From SG8-40 sp963792855 (GTDB lineage Bacteria > Pseudomonadota > Gammaproteobacteria > Burkholderiales > Eutrophovitaceae): a stretch of 64,000 nucleotides of DNA. The stretch's first letter is position 1. Every line of letters begins with the position of its first letter. Made by a program: the position numbers and the translations under genes. The notes under the pieces were generated by a model. It ran no database searches. It saw nothing but the letters and a program-made list of their open reading frames with translations, and had not been told where the DNA came from. Positions 8,253 through 15,770 of this stretch are shown here, one piece after another. The stretch is from contig CAWBXZ010000006.1 of NCBI GenBank assembly GCA_963792855.1, positions 310,001-374,000 on the forward strand, given 5' to 3'.

Positions 8253-9137
8253 ATGATGAAACTGCAAGTTATCTTTTCCGTGTTGCTTCTTGTAGCACCG
8301 CTCGGTGCGGCGGCAGCGGAGCCGCCCGGGGAAACCCGCAAGCAGGAAGAAACGTTCACTGACCTGACGCCGGGCCGGGGCATGCTCGACCCGGGCAATC
8401 TCTCCATGCTGGTGCAACGCGGAGACGTGCGCGCCATGAACAACGTCGGCCTGTTGTGGGCCAAGGGCTTCGACGGCAAACAAAGTTACGAGGAAGCGCT
8501 GCGCTGGTGGAACGAAGCGGCCCGGCGCGGTTATACCGTCGCCATGAACAATATCGGCCTGGCCTATGCCAATGGCCATGGTGTCGAGCCTGACATCAAG
8601 CAGGCATTCGACTGGTGGTTGAAGTCCGCCATCGGTGGCAATGGCTGGGCGATGAACGCAATCGGGGATTGCTATGAGACTGGACAGGGTGTCGAGCAGG
8701 ACTATGTTATTGCGATGACGTGGTACCAGACCGCGGCAGAGGCGGGCGACCCGCTGGCGCATTACAACGTCGGCGCGATGTACGAAGCAGGTTACGGCGT
8801 GGAACGCGACTATGCCGAAGCACTTGAGTGGTACAGACGTGCTGCCCGTCTGGGTGATGCCTCGTCGATGCAGGCAATGGGGCGCTTCTACAGTGACGGA
8901 CTCGGCGTGGAGGTGGATCTCGTTGAGTCCTACGCCTGGCACCAGTTGGCGGCGTCGCGTTTCAAACCGCAGGAAGTCAGGGACCTGCAGCTGAACCGGA
9001 AGCAGGCGGATCGCGTGGCGGCAGAGCTTTCTGACGAGCAGTTGGAGCAGGCAGCGCAACGGCTGATGCAACTAGAGATTCTGAACAGCCCGCCGGAACC
9101 GGATAAACCATTGGAGCCCGGCGAAACCCGGACCTAG
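8253..9137 (+). CDS. Exported Sel1-like repeat protein
   Basis: A 294-residue protein with a cleavable signal peptide (MMKLQVIFSVLLLVAPLGAAAA) and at least five consecutive Sel1-type repeats of about 36 residues, recognisable by recurring A-x-x-x-G-x-x-Y/W, GHGVEPD, GQGVEQD, GYGVERD and GLGVEVD. Such solenoid repeats form protein-binding scaffolds, here in the periplasm. The ATG at 8253 is chosen because AGAGAGG precedes it and it gives a proper signal sequence; the frame is open farther upstream without a start context. It is followed 10 bases later by the HExxH protein, so the two probably form one unit. Confidence 0.85.
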   Translation: MMKLQVIFSVLLLVAPLGAAAAEPPGETRKQEETFTDLTPGRGMLDPGNLSMLVQRGDVRAMNNVGLLWAKGFDGKQSYEEALRWWNEAARRGYTVAMNNIGLAYANGHGVEPDIKQAFDWWLKSAIGGNGWAMNAIGDCYETGQGVEQDYVIAMTWYQTAAEAGDPLAHYNVGAMYEAGYGVERDYAEALEWYRRAARLGDASSMQAMGRFYSDGLGVEVDLVESYAWHQLAASRFKPQEVRDLQLNRKQADRVAAELSDEQLEQAAQRLMQLEILNSPPEPDKPLEPGETRT

Positions 9138-9147
9138 GAGCCGCTGT

Positions 9148-9753
9148 TTGAAACTTTCGGGACAGATCTCGCAGTTGATCCGGTGCGGTTCGTTGGTGCT
9201 GCTTGCACTGTTTTCGTCGCCGGCACTGTCTGCGGCGGCGCAGGTCGCGGAAGAAAATACGGCGGCGGGGGCCGGCATGTACAGCACCTACGTCGACAAG
9301 CGCAGCAGTTACTTCAGCGACGCACTGGGCAACACGGCGCCGATTGCGATGGAAGACCTGCTGGCCGAGTTGCTGATCGCAATCGACCGTCTTTCGAAAT
9401 ACAGGGTCCCTGACGAAGCCCCCCCCATTCACCGGGTGCCGCATGAGACGATCGAGCAGCTTGCCTGCGGTACCGAATGCGCGGCGCTCGCCGTGTACCG
9501 TGCGGGGGAGGGAATCTATCTGGACGAGGCTCTGGAGCCCGAAACGAATATCTTCGCGCGCTCGGTGCTGCTGCATGAACTGGTGCATTACGTTCAGGAT
9601 GCGTCCAACGAACTGGCGGAAACCAGGCCTTGCGAGCGGTGGTACCGGCGCGAGCAGGAAGCTTACGCGCTGCAAAAGGTTTTTCTGATGCTGGCCGGAA
9701 GCCAGGTTCGCGTCGCCTACTCGGCAGGGTCGACCTGTGAACAGGATGGCTGA
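9148..9753 (+). CDS. Exported protein with an HExxH zinc-peptidase-like motif (DUF6647-like)
   Basis: A 201-residue protein read from a TTG at 9148 preceded by TAGGAG. It has a signal peptide (LIRCGSLVLLALFSSPALSAAA) and the segment LLHELVHYVQD, which carries a gluzincin-like HELVH motif, followed by a conserved-looking RREQEAYALQ helix. That helix could supply a third zinc ligand. The arrangement resembles small uncharacterised exported proteins annotated as DUF6647; that link is from memory. Two cysteine pairs (ACGTEC, and RPCER with STCEQ) suit a periplasmic location. It directly follows the Sel1-repeat gene. Confidence 0.65.
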   Translation: MKLSGQISQLIRCGSLVLLALFSSPALSAAAQVAEENTAAGAGMYSTYVDKRSSYFSDALGNTAPIAMEDLLAELLIAIDRLSKYRVPDEAPPIHRVPHETIEQLACGTECAALAVYRAGEGIYLDEALEPETNIFARSVLLHELVHYVQDASNELAETRPCERWYRREQEAYALQKVFLMLAGSQVRVAYSAGSTCEQDG

Positions 9754-9845
9754 ATAAGGCGGCGCTGCGAATACGCCGGTGCGGTTGTGAGCCGCACCGT
9801 GGCAGGATAAGCTTTCCCCGAATCGTTTCACCGGAAGAAAGCGAC

Positions 9846-11003
9846 ATGTCCTCAACAAATCCCGTCCCGTTCAAACTGGAAGTCGATCAGGCTGTACTCG
9901 ATGATTTGCAGCAGCGTCTTTCCAGCACCCGCTGGCCTGACGAAATACCCAAAAACGGCTGGAAGTACGGAACCGATCTCGCTTACCTGAAGTCGTTGGT
10001 GGATTACTGGCGCACCCGATACGACTGGCGCAAGCACGAAGCTGCCATCAACAGCTTCCGGCAGTACAAGGTCAGGCTCGCCGGCATCGATCTGCATTTC
10101 ATTCATGAAGAAGGCAAGGGGCCCAGTCCCATGCCATTGCTGCTGTCCCACGGCTGGCCCGGCTCGGTCTACGAATTTCACAAACTGCTGCCGATGCTGA
10201 CCGATCCGCAGTCGCATGGCGCGGATGCGGCTGATGCTTTCAGCGTCGTGGCGCCATCGCTTCCGGGCTACACGTTTTCGTTCAAACCGGGACAGGAACG
10301 GTTTTCTCTGGAACAGATCGCTGACGCGTTCGCCGAACTGATGACGCGTGTGCTCGGATACCAGAACTTCGCCGCCCAGGGGGGTGACTGGGGTGCTTTT
10401 GTCACCTCGCGACTGGGATACGCATACCCGCGCAACGTCATCGGCATTCACCTGAACATGCTGGCAGTGCGGCGCGATCCGAAAATGCTCGAGAACCCCA
10501 CTCCCGAAGAACAGAAATTCATCGGCGAACTGAACCATTTTCTCAAGGAGGAGACGGGCTACCAGTGGATACAGGGAACCAAACCGCAGACGCTGTCTTA
10601 TGGGTTGACCGATTCACCCGTTGGCCTTGCGGCATGGCTGGTAGAGAAGTTCTATACCTGGACTGACTGCCGGGGCGATCTTGACGGTTATTTTGGCCGC
10701 GACACCATGCTCACCGACATCATGCTGTACTGGATCACCGGTGCGATCGGTTCGTCTTTCTGGCCATATTACGCGCGCATGCACGGACCCTGGCCGATTC
10801 CGGAAGGTAGTAGCGTTGATGTGCCTACCGCGTACATCGAATTTCCCAAAGAGATACTGCGCCCGCCCCGCTCGGTCGCGGCACGCATGTACACCAACAT
10901 CCAGCGCTGGACGACTCATCAGCGGGGAGGACACTTCGCCGCGCTCGAACAGCCCAAGGTTCTGGCTGAGGATGTGCGCGAGTTCTTCCGCACGCTGAGA
11001 TAG
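9846..11003 (+). CDS. Epoxide hydrolase, microsomal type (EHN plus alpha/beta hydrolase)
   Basis: A 385-residue protein with the N-terminal epoxide hydrolase domain (residues about 1-110: PFKLEVDQAVLDDLQQRL, TRWPDE, GWKYGTDLAYLKSLVDYW) followed by the hydrolase core. HGWPGS forms the oxyanion hole, QGGDWGAF carries the nucleophilic aspartate, and RGGHFAALEQP carries the catalytic histidine near the C-terminus. FWPYYAR and the preceding cap supply tyrosines. Family members open epoxides to diols in detoxification or catabolism. The leader ACCGGAAGAAAGCGAC precedes the ATG. The gene appears monocistronic. Confidence 0.9.
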   Translation: MSSTNPVPFKLEVDQAVLDDLQQRLSSTRWPDEIPKNGWKYGTDLAYLKSLVDYWRTRYDWRKHEAAINSFRQYKVRLAGIDLHFIHEEGKGPSPMPLLLSHGWPGSVYEFHKLLPMLTDPQSHGADAADAFSVVAPSLPGYTFSFKPGQERFSLEQIADAFAELMTRVLGYQNFAAQGGDWGAFVTSRLGYAYPRNVIGIHLNMLAVRRDPKMLENPTPEEQKFIGELNHFLKEETGYQWIQGTKPQTLSYGLTDSPVGLAAWLVEKFYTWTDCRGDLDGYFGRDTMLTDIMLYWITGAIGSSFWPYYARMHGPWPIPEGSSVDVPTAYIEFPKEILRPPRSVAARMYTNIQRWTTHQRGGHFAALEQPKVLAEDVREFFRTLR

Positions 11004-11077
11004 CGCCCCGGCTTGCCTTGTCGGTGGTTCCGGCGGGTAACGCCGCCCCGTAAAAGGCAGGATTGTTTTTCATAATG

Positions 11078-11110
11078 TGGCATGGGGCCTTGCTCGCGTG
11101 TTAGGGTTTC
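11078..11110 (+). promoter_or_regulatory. Leader block 1 of the TRAP binding-protein array
   Basis: TGGCATGGGGCCTTGCT followed by TGTTAGGGTTTC, about 90 bases before the first binding-protein gene. The same pattern precedes the other three copies. The TGGCAT and TTGCT parts resemble a sigma-54 -24/-12 promoter with one base too many between them, in a G run. That identification is tentative. Confidence 0.3.
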
Positions 11111-11198
11111 CCACGGACGGGCAGCGTTTCGGTGGAATCCAGCGCCTGGCGCAACTCAAAACAATCCAAAAGGCGGCAAGTCTGCCGGGGAGGGGAAA

Positions 11199-12302
11199 AT
11201 GAGGAAGCTATCCTGCATGTCTACTGCGTTGGTGTGTGCGGCGACGATGATGGCTGTATCCGGTTGCGGTAACAGCGGCAACGAGCAACAAGCGGCTTCT
11301 TCGGACGCTACCCCTTCACCAGCGGCCCAGATGGTCACGCTGAAGGTTGCTTCGGCGTTTCCCACCTCACTTGCTCTGGTCGGTGAAGGTGCCGTCACGT
11401 TCGCCGCCAAGGTCGATCGGGTGTCGGGCGGCACTCTCGAAACGAAGATATTCGAACCCGGCGCGCTGGTTCCGGCGCTCGAAGCAATTCAGGCCGTTTC
11501 CAAAGGGTCGATCGATGCCGCCTGGTCAACCGCCGGCTTTTTCGCCGGTACTGACATGGCTTTCAACTTCTTCACGGCGGTACCGTTCGGGCCGGACGCA
11601 CCAGAGTATCTGGCATGGATGTACTTTGGTGGCGGCCTCGAACTTGCCGATGAAATGTTCGGCGAACACAACATCAAATATATTCCCTGCGCCATTACTC
11701 CTCCGGAAGCGTCCGGTTGGTTCCGCAAGGAGATCAAGTCCATCGACGATCTCAACGGGATGAAGATGCGCTTCTTCGGCCTCGGCGCGCGGGTGATGGA
11801 CAAGATGGGAGTCGCAACGCAATTGCTCGCGCCCGGCGATATCTTCCAGGCTCTGCAGCTGGGCACCATTGACGCTACCGAGTTTGCCATGCCGGTGATG
11901 GACGAAAGCTTCGGCTTCTATCAGGTCGCCAAGTATTACTACTTCCCCGGCTGGCACCAGCCGTCGTCCATTCTTGGGTTGTTTGTCAACCTGGACCGAT
12001 GGAACGGCTTGTCCGGTCAGCACCAGGCGATCCTCGAGGGCACCTGCGGTGACATGATTCGCTACGTCCTGGCTCAGGGCGAATCAATGCAATCACCGGC
12101 CATGCTGCGCATGCGTGACAAGCACGGGGTGAATATCATGTATTGGCCTCCGGAGATCCTCGCTGCCTTCAGAAAGGCCTGGAATGAAGTCATCGAGGAA
12201 GAGTCGAAAAACAATGCCAGCTTCAAGAAAGTCCATGCCTCCTATTCGAAGTTCCGCGAGGAATTCAAGCTGTGGGGTGAACACGGTTATCTGAAGAGGT
12301 AA
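11199..12302 (+). CDS. TRAP transporter solute-binding lipoprotein, array copy 1 (DctP/TakP family)
   Basis: A 367-residue extracytoplasmic receptor. The start at 11199 is fixed by GGGGAGGGG and a lipoprotein signal with lipobox VSGC23. The mature part carries family blocks VTLKVASAFPTS, FEPGALVPALEAIQAVSKGS, FRKEIKS, GMKMRFFGLGARVMDKMG, GDIFQALQLGTIDATEF and VAKYYYFPGWHQP, most like the TakP / FcbT1 branch that binds keto acids, other monocarboxylates or chloroaromatic acids. It would capture substrate in the periplasm and deliver it to DctQM about 4.6 kb downstream. It is the first of four paralogues in tandem; its C-terminal 41 residues match copy 2 at 33 positions. The ligand is not deducible. 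Confidence 0.92.
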   Translation: MRKLSCMSTALVCAATMMAVSGCGNSGNEQQAASSDATPSPAAQMVTLKVASAFPTSLALVGEGAVTFAAKVDRVSGGTLETKIFEPGALVPALEAIQAVSKGSIDAAWSTAGFFAGTDMAFNFFTAVPFGPDAPEYLAWMYFGGGLELADEMFGEHNIKYIPCAITPPEASGWFRKEIKSIDDLNGMKMRFFGLGARVMDKMGVATQLLAPGDIFQALQLGTIDATEFAMPVMDESFGFYQVAKYYYFPGWHQPSSILGLFVNLDRWNGLSGQHQAILEGTCGDMIRYVLAQGESMQSPAMLRMRDKHGVNIMYWPPEILAAFRKAWNEVIEEESKNNASFKKVHASYSKFREEFKLWGEHGYLKR

Positions 12303-12311
12303 CGTCAACCC

Positions 12312-12338
12312 GGGCGGGAAGCGCGACTGTTCCTGCCC
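12312..12338 (+). terminator. Hairpin after array copy 1
   Basis: GGGCGGGAA (12312-12320) pairs with TTCCTGCCC (12330-12338), with one G-T wobble and a 9-base loop, 10 bases after the stop. There is no T run, so it may be an mRNA-stabilising 3' structure rather than a terminator. Confidence 0.45.
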
Positions 12339-12353
12339 GCGATGGTCGCGTTA

Positions 12354-12383
12354 TGACATGGAGTTAGGCCCATGATGGGGTTC
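12354..12383 (+). promoter_or_regulatory. Leader block 2 of the TRAP binding-protein array
   Basis: TGACATGGAGTTAGGCCC then ATGATGGGGTTC, 145 bases before copy 2. It aligns with the leader of copy 3 (TGGCATGGACTTTGTGC, ATGTTAGGTTTC) but has lost the GG of the putative -24 element. CATCGAGAGATGG farther downstream is also shared with copy 3. Confidence 0.3.
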
Positions 12384-12527
12384 AGCCGCACGGGGCGCGG
12401 TTCCGGGCTTCGCGCCTTTCTCATCGAGAGATGGTTCCTGCGAGCCGTCACATTTTCTTGATCAGGCGCCACACCGGGCAGGAGCACGAGAACAAGAGAC
12501 AGGCGCCAACACTGCGAGGAGGGGAAC

Positions 12528-13634
12528 ATGAAACGTTTTGTCGATTTGTCGGCCGCTGCCGTCTGCATCGCGGCACTTGTGATGACTGCAGGATGCGGTG
12601 AAGGAGGCAACGGGCAGCAGGCTGCGTCTTCAAATCGCGGGGCTGCGGCACCGTCGGCCGAGAAAGTAACGCTGAAAGTCGCGTCCGCGTTTCCCACCTC
12701 ACTTGCCCTGATCGGTGAAGGTGCCGTCACGTTTGCCGCCAAGGTCGATCGCGTATCGGGCGGTACTCTCGAGACGAAGATATTCGAACCCGGTGCGCTG
12801 GTTCCGGCGCTCGAAGCGATTCAGGCCGTTTCCAAGGGGTCGGTCGATGCCGCCTGGTCAACGGCCGGATATCTTGCCGGTACCGACTTGACGTTCAACT
12901 TTTTCACGACCGTGCCGTTCGGCCCGGACGCGCCCGAGTTTCTGGCATGGATGTACTTTGGTGGCGGCCTCGAACTTGCCGATGAAATGTTCGGCGACCA
13001 CAACATCAAATATATTCCCTGCGCCATCACGCCTCCGGAAGCGTCCGGCTGGTTCCGCCAGGAGATCAAGTCACTGGATGACCTGAAAGGCATGAAGATG
13101 CGCTTCTTCGGTCTCGGTGCCCGGGTCATGGACAAACTGGGTGTGGCAACCCAGTTGCTCGCCGGTGGCGATATCTTCCAGGCGCTACAGCTCGGCACCA
13201 TCGATTCCACCGAATTTGCCATGCCCGTGATGGACGAGAGCTTCGGTTTCTATCAGGTGGCGAAATATTACTACTTCCCGGGATGGCATCAGCCGTCGTC
13301 CATTCTCGCGTTGTTTGTCAACATGGATAAATGGAACGGTCTGTCGGACCAACACAAGGCAACGCTCGAGGTGACTTGCGGCGACATGGTGCGCCACGTC
13401 ATGGCGCACGGCGAAGCGATTCAGGCGCCGGCAATGAAGCGCATGCGAGACGAGCATGATGTGAAGATCAAGTACTGGCCCCCGGAATTTCTCGAAGCCT
13501 ACAACAAGGCCTGGCTTGAAGTGATTGAGGAAGAATCGGCAAACAACGCCAATTTCAAGAAAGTCTATGCGTCCTACTCGGAATTCCGCAAGGAATTCAA
13601 GCTCTGGGGCGATAACGGCTACCTGAAGAGATGA
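12528..13634 (+). CDS. TRAP transporter solute-binding lipoprotein, array copy 2 (DctP/TakP family)
   Basis: A 368-residue paralogue, closest to copy 1 and identical to it over long stretches of the mature domain. GAGGAGGGG lies before the ATG and the lipobox is TAGC23. The conserved blocks GLGARVMDKLG, QLLAGGDIFQALQLGTID, STEFAMPVMDESFG and KYYYFPGWHQP are retained. It differs from copy 1 mainly around the ligand-cleft neighbours (APGD versus AGGD, DATEF versus DSTEF), so specificity may be tuned rather than duplicated. It has its own leader and 3' hairpin, so it may be expressed independently of the other copies. Confidence 0.92.
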   Translation: MKRFVDLSAAAVCIAALVMTAGCGEGGNGQQAASSNRGAAAPSAEKVTLKVASAFPTSLALIGEGAVTFAAKVDRVSGGTLETKIFEPGALVPALEAIQAVSKGSVDAAWSTAGYLAGTDLTFNFFTTVPFGPDAPEFLAWMYFGGGLELADEMFGDHNIKYIPCAITPPEASGWFRQEIKSLDDLKGMKMRFFGLGARVMDKLGVATQLLAGGDIFQALQLGTIDSTEFAMPVMDESFGFYQVAKYYYFPGWHQPSSILALFVNMDKWNGLSDQHKATLEVTCGDMVRHVMAHGEAIQAPAMKRMRDEHDVKIKYWPPEFLEAYNKAWLEVIEEESANNANFKKVYASYSEFRKEFKLWGDNGYLKR

Positions 13635-13640
13635 TCGCGG

Positions 13641-13673
13641 GCGGCAGGGGAAGCGGCAACGCTTCCCTGCTGC
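13641..13673 (+). terminator. Hairpin after array copy 2
   Basis: A perfect inner stem GGGAAGCG (13648-13655) / CGCTTCCC (13660-13667) with GCAA loop is extended by flanking GCxGC pairs. It starts 7 bases after the stop. The same stem with loop GACA follows copy 3. There is no T run. Confidence 0.5.
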
Positions 13674-13735
13674 GGCAGTAATCGGTCGGTACGGACTCCT
13701 TCTCCGGTCGCAGAAGTCTGGTTCCTGACCGATCA

Positions 13736-13888
13736 CTGCCTGAAATACCTGAGGTGTGGCGGAATGCCTGGCGGAAAGTGGTCAAGCAAGAACCCCGCTT
13801 GAAACGCGTTTTTGAAATGGTCTGCGTGTTCTGCACGAAATTCCCCGCGAAATACAAGTGGTCGGTCGAGAATGGCTGCCTGAACAGA
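13736..13888 (+). pseudogene. Relic of a fifth TRAP binding-protein gene (C-terminal end only)
   Basis: The reading frame here encodes LPEIPEVWRNAW followed by 39 more residues ending VENGCLNR. From the AW it aligns without a gap over 41 residues to the C-terminus of copy 3 (13 identities by my count, with many conservative pairs), including AW--VV--E, KF, NG-L-R, and stops aligning exactly where the intact copies end. No start, signal or core domain remains, and no stop follows the terminal R. I interpret it as the decayed end of an additional duplicated copy sitting between copies 2 and 3. Confidence 0.6.
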
Positions 13889-13944
13889 CAGATCCCGGAC
13901 CGGGCGGAACCCGGATCTGTTCTCTCCCCTGACAAGCGGTTTTT

Positions 13945-13975
13945 TGGCATGGACTTTGTGCACATGTTAGGTTTC
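13945..13975 (+). promoter_or_regulatory. Leader block 3 of the TRAP binding-protein array
   Basis: TGGCATGGACTTTGTGC then ATGTTAGGTTTC, 144 bases before copy 3. The spacing TGGCATG-N4-TTGTG fits a sigma-54-like -24/-12 layout with a weak -12 element. Shared leader content suggests the promoter was duplicated with the gene. Confidence 0.35.
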
Positions 13976-14118
13976 AGGTTGATGGACATGTGCATCCGGA
14001 CCCGGCGTCTTCTTCCATCGAGAGATGGGTTGGGAGAGTCGCTTGTTTTGACCGGGCTCGGCGTCTCGCCGGGGCCAGACAACCAATCATCGGGCGTCAT
14101 GCCTGCGAGGAGGAGAAA

Positions 14119-15222
14119 ATGAAAATGTTTGTCAGAGTATCAACGGTTGCCGCATGCATGGCGGCACTCATCATGGTCGCCGGTTGTGGCGAGGGCGGAA
14201 ACGGGCAACAGGCGGCTTCTCCGGGCGCCGGTCCGGCGGCTGCCACCGAGAAGGTGACGATGAAAGTGGCTTCGGCGTTCCCCCTCTCGCTGGCCCTGCT
14301 CGGCAACAGTGCCGTGACAATGTCCGAAAAGGTCAACCGCGTTTCTGCCGGTAGTCTCGAAATGAAATTATTCGAACCCGGTGCCCTGGTTCCGGCACTC
14401 GAAGCGATTCAGTCCGTTTCGAAAGGCTCGGTCGACGCCGCCTGGTCGACGGCGGGTTATATGGCCGGTACCGACATGGCCTTCAACTTCTTCACCGCGG
14501 TGCCGTTTGGTCCGGATGCTCCGGAGTATCTGGCCTGGATGTATGAAGGGGGCGGACTCGAACTCGCCAACGAGATGTTCGCAGAGCACAATGTCAAGTT
14601 CATTCCCTGCCTTGTTCTTTCCCCGGAAGCCTCGGGGTGGTTCCGTAAAGAGATCACTTCGCTCGACGACCTCAAAGGCATGAAGATTCGTTTCTTCGGT
14701 CTCGGTGCGCGCGTGCTGGACAAGTTGGGTGCGGCAACCCAGTTGCTCGCCGGCGGCGACATTTTCCAGGCGTTGCAGCTTGGCACCATTGACGCCACCG
14801 AGTTCTCCAATCCCATCGTGGATGAAGGCTTCGGGTTCTATCAGGTCGCCAAGTACTACTACTTTCCGGGATGGCACCAGCCGGCGTCGATTTCGGGGCT
14901 GTTCATCAACCTGGACCGATGGAAAGGCCTGTCCGACCAGCACCAGGCGATGATCGAGTTCACCTGCGGCGACATGGTTCGTCTGGTTCTTGCGCGCAGC
15001 GAATCGGTCCAGGCGCCGGCGATGCAGCGCATGCGTGACGATCACGACGTCAAGATCAAGTACTGGCCGAAAGAGTTTCTCGACGCCTATGAAAACGCCT
15101 GGCAGGAAGTCGTTGCAGAAGAATCGGCGAATAACGCCAATTTCAAAAAGATCTATGCCTCGTACTCGAAGTTTCGCAAGGACTTCAAACTGTGGGGCGA
15201 TAACGGTTACCTGAAGCGGTAA
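14119..15222 (+). CDS. TRAP transporter solute-binding lipoprotein, array copy 3 (DctP/TakP family)
   Basis: A 367-residue paralogue. The ATG at 14119 follows GCGAGGAGGAG and gives a lipoprotein signal with lipobox VAGC23; the longer in-frame upstream start lacks this logic. It retains the family core but is more divergent in places that face the cleft: SAFPLSLALLGNS, YEGGGLELANEMF, LSPEASGW, GLGARVLDKLGAATQLL and TEFSNPIVDEGFG in place of TEFAMPVMDESFG. A different ligand preference from copies 1 and 2 is therefore plausible. It is preceded by the relic of another copy and by its own leader. Confidence 0.92.
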   Translation: MKMFVRVSTVAACMAALIMVAGCGEGGNGQQAASPGAGPAAATEKVTMKVASAFPLSLALLGNSAVTMSEKVNRVSAGSLEMKLFEPGALVPALEAIQSVSKGSVDAAWSTAGYMAGTDMAFNFFTAVPFGPDAPEYLAWMYEGGGLELANEMFAEHNVKFIPCLVLSPEASGWFRKEITSLDDLKGMKIRFFGLGARVLDKLGAATQLLAGGDIFQALQLGTIDATEFSNPIVDEGFGFYQVAKYYYFPGWHQPASISGLFINLDRWKGLSDQHQAMIEFTCGDMVRLVLARSESVQAPAMQRMRDDHDVKIKYWPKEFLDAYENAWQEVVAEESANNANFKKIYASYSKFRKDFKLWGDNGYLKR

Positions 15223-15228
15223 TTGCGA

Positions 15229-15260
15229 CGGCATGGGAAGCGGACACGCTTCCCTGTTGC
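15229..15260 (+). terminator. Hairpin after array copy 3
   Basis: The inner stem GGGAAGCG (15235-15242) / CGCTTCCC (15247-15254) with GACA loop is flanked by CGGCA and TGCCG outer arms. It begins 6 bases after the stop and matches the structure after copy 2 but with a different loop. There is no T run. Confidence 0.5.
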
Positions 15261-15587
15261 CGTTGCCAATGGTCCGGGTTTGCTTCCCGGCCGGTATTAA
15301 TCGCGGGCGGGATCGTTCTCCTCAAAGTGCCTGTTCCCAGTGGCCCGCCGCCCGGTATTGCAAGGGCGAGCAGCCGGCGCAGTGTGATGAACATCCTCTG
15401 GCGACCCGAAAACTCTGGCAGGAGGCGGCTGGCGATGCGCCCGATTCAATCCCAGTCCATTAAGGTCTGTCCGTCCTGAATCGAAATTCAGCGACATTTT
15501 CAAGCGGTAGGAGGAGAATCGCTGCGCGCAGTCATCCGAAAGCCGCCGCAAGGCGCGAGACGGACTTCCGGCCTCATGACCACTTTG
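15261..15587. other. Spacer between array copies 3 and 4
   Basis: About 330 bases without a convincing gene or relic; unlike the spacer between copies 2 and 3, no binding-protein-like residues were recognised in any frame. It leads into leader block 4. Confidence 0.4.
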
Positions 15588-15618
15588 TGGCAAGGGGCGT
15601 GTGCTCATGGTAGGGTTC
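15588..15618 (+). promoter_or_regulatory. Leader block 4 of the TRAP binding-protein array
   Basis: TGGCAAGGGGCGTGTGCTC then ATGGTAGGGTTC, 153 bases before copy 4, aligning with leader block 1 (TGGCATGGGGCCTTGCTC). Its role is inferred only from repetition ahead of each copy. Confidence 0.3.
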
Positions 15619-15770
15619 GCTTTGAACAGGTCCGCTGTGGACGCGATTCGTGCAAACCCGGGTCGAAAGGGGTGAAATCCCTGATCAACGGGACGATCCT
15701 GATGCCACGAAATGCGCAGGGGGACTGTGAAAAATATCGAATGGCGAAAAGCCTGCTTAAGGAGGAGAGA

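Noticed and set aside
11078..15618. Firm sigma-54 promoters before the receptor genes
   Set aside because: Only one block has correct spacing, and its -12 element is weak; kept as a tentative reading of repeated leaders, not as a called promoter type.
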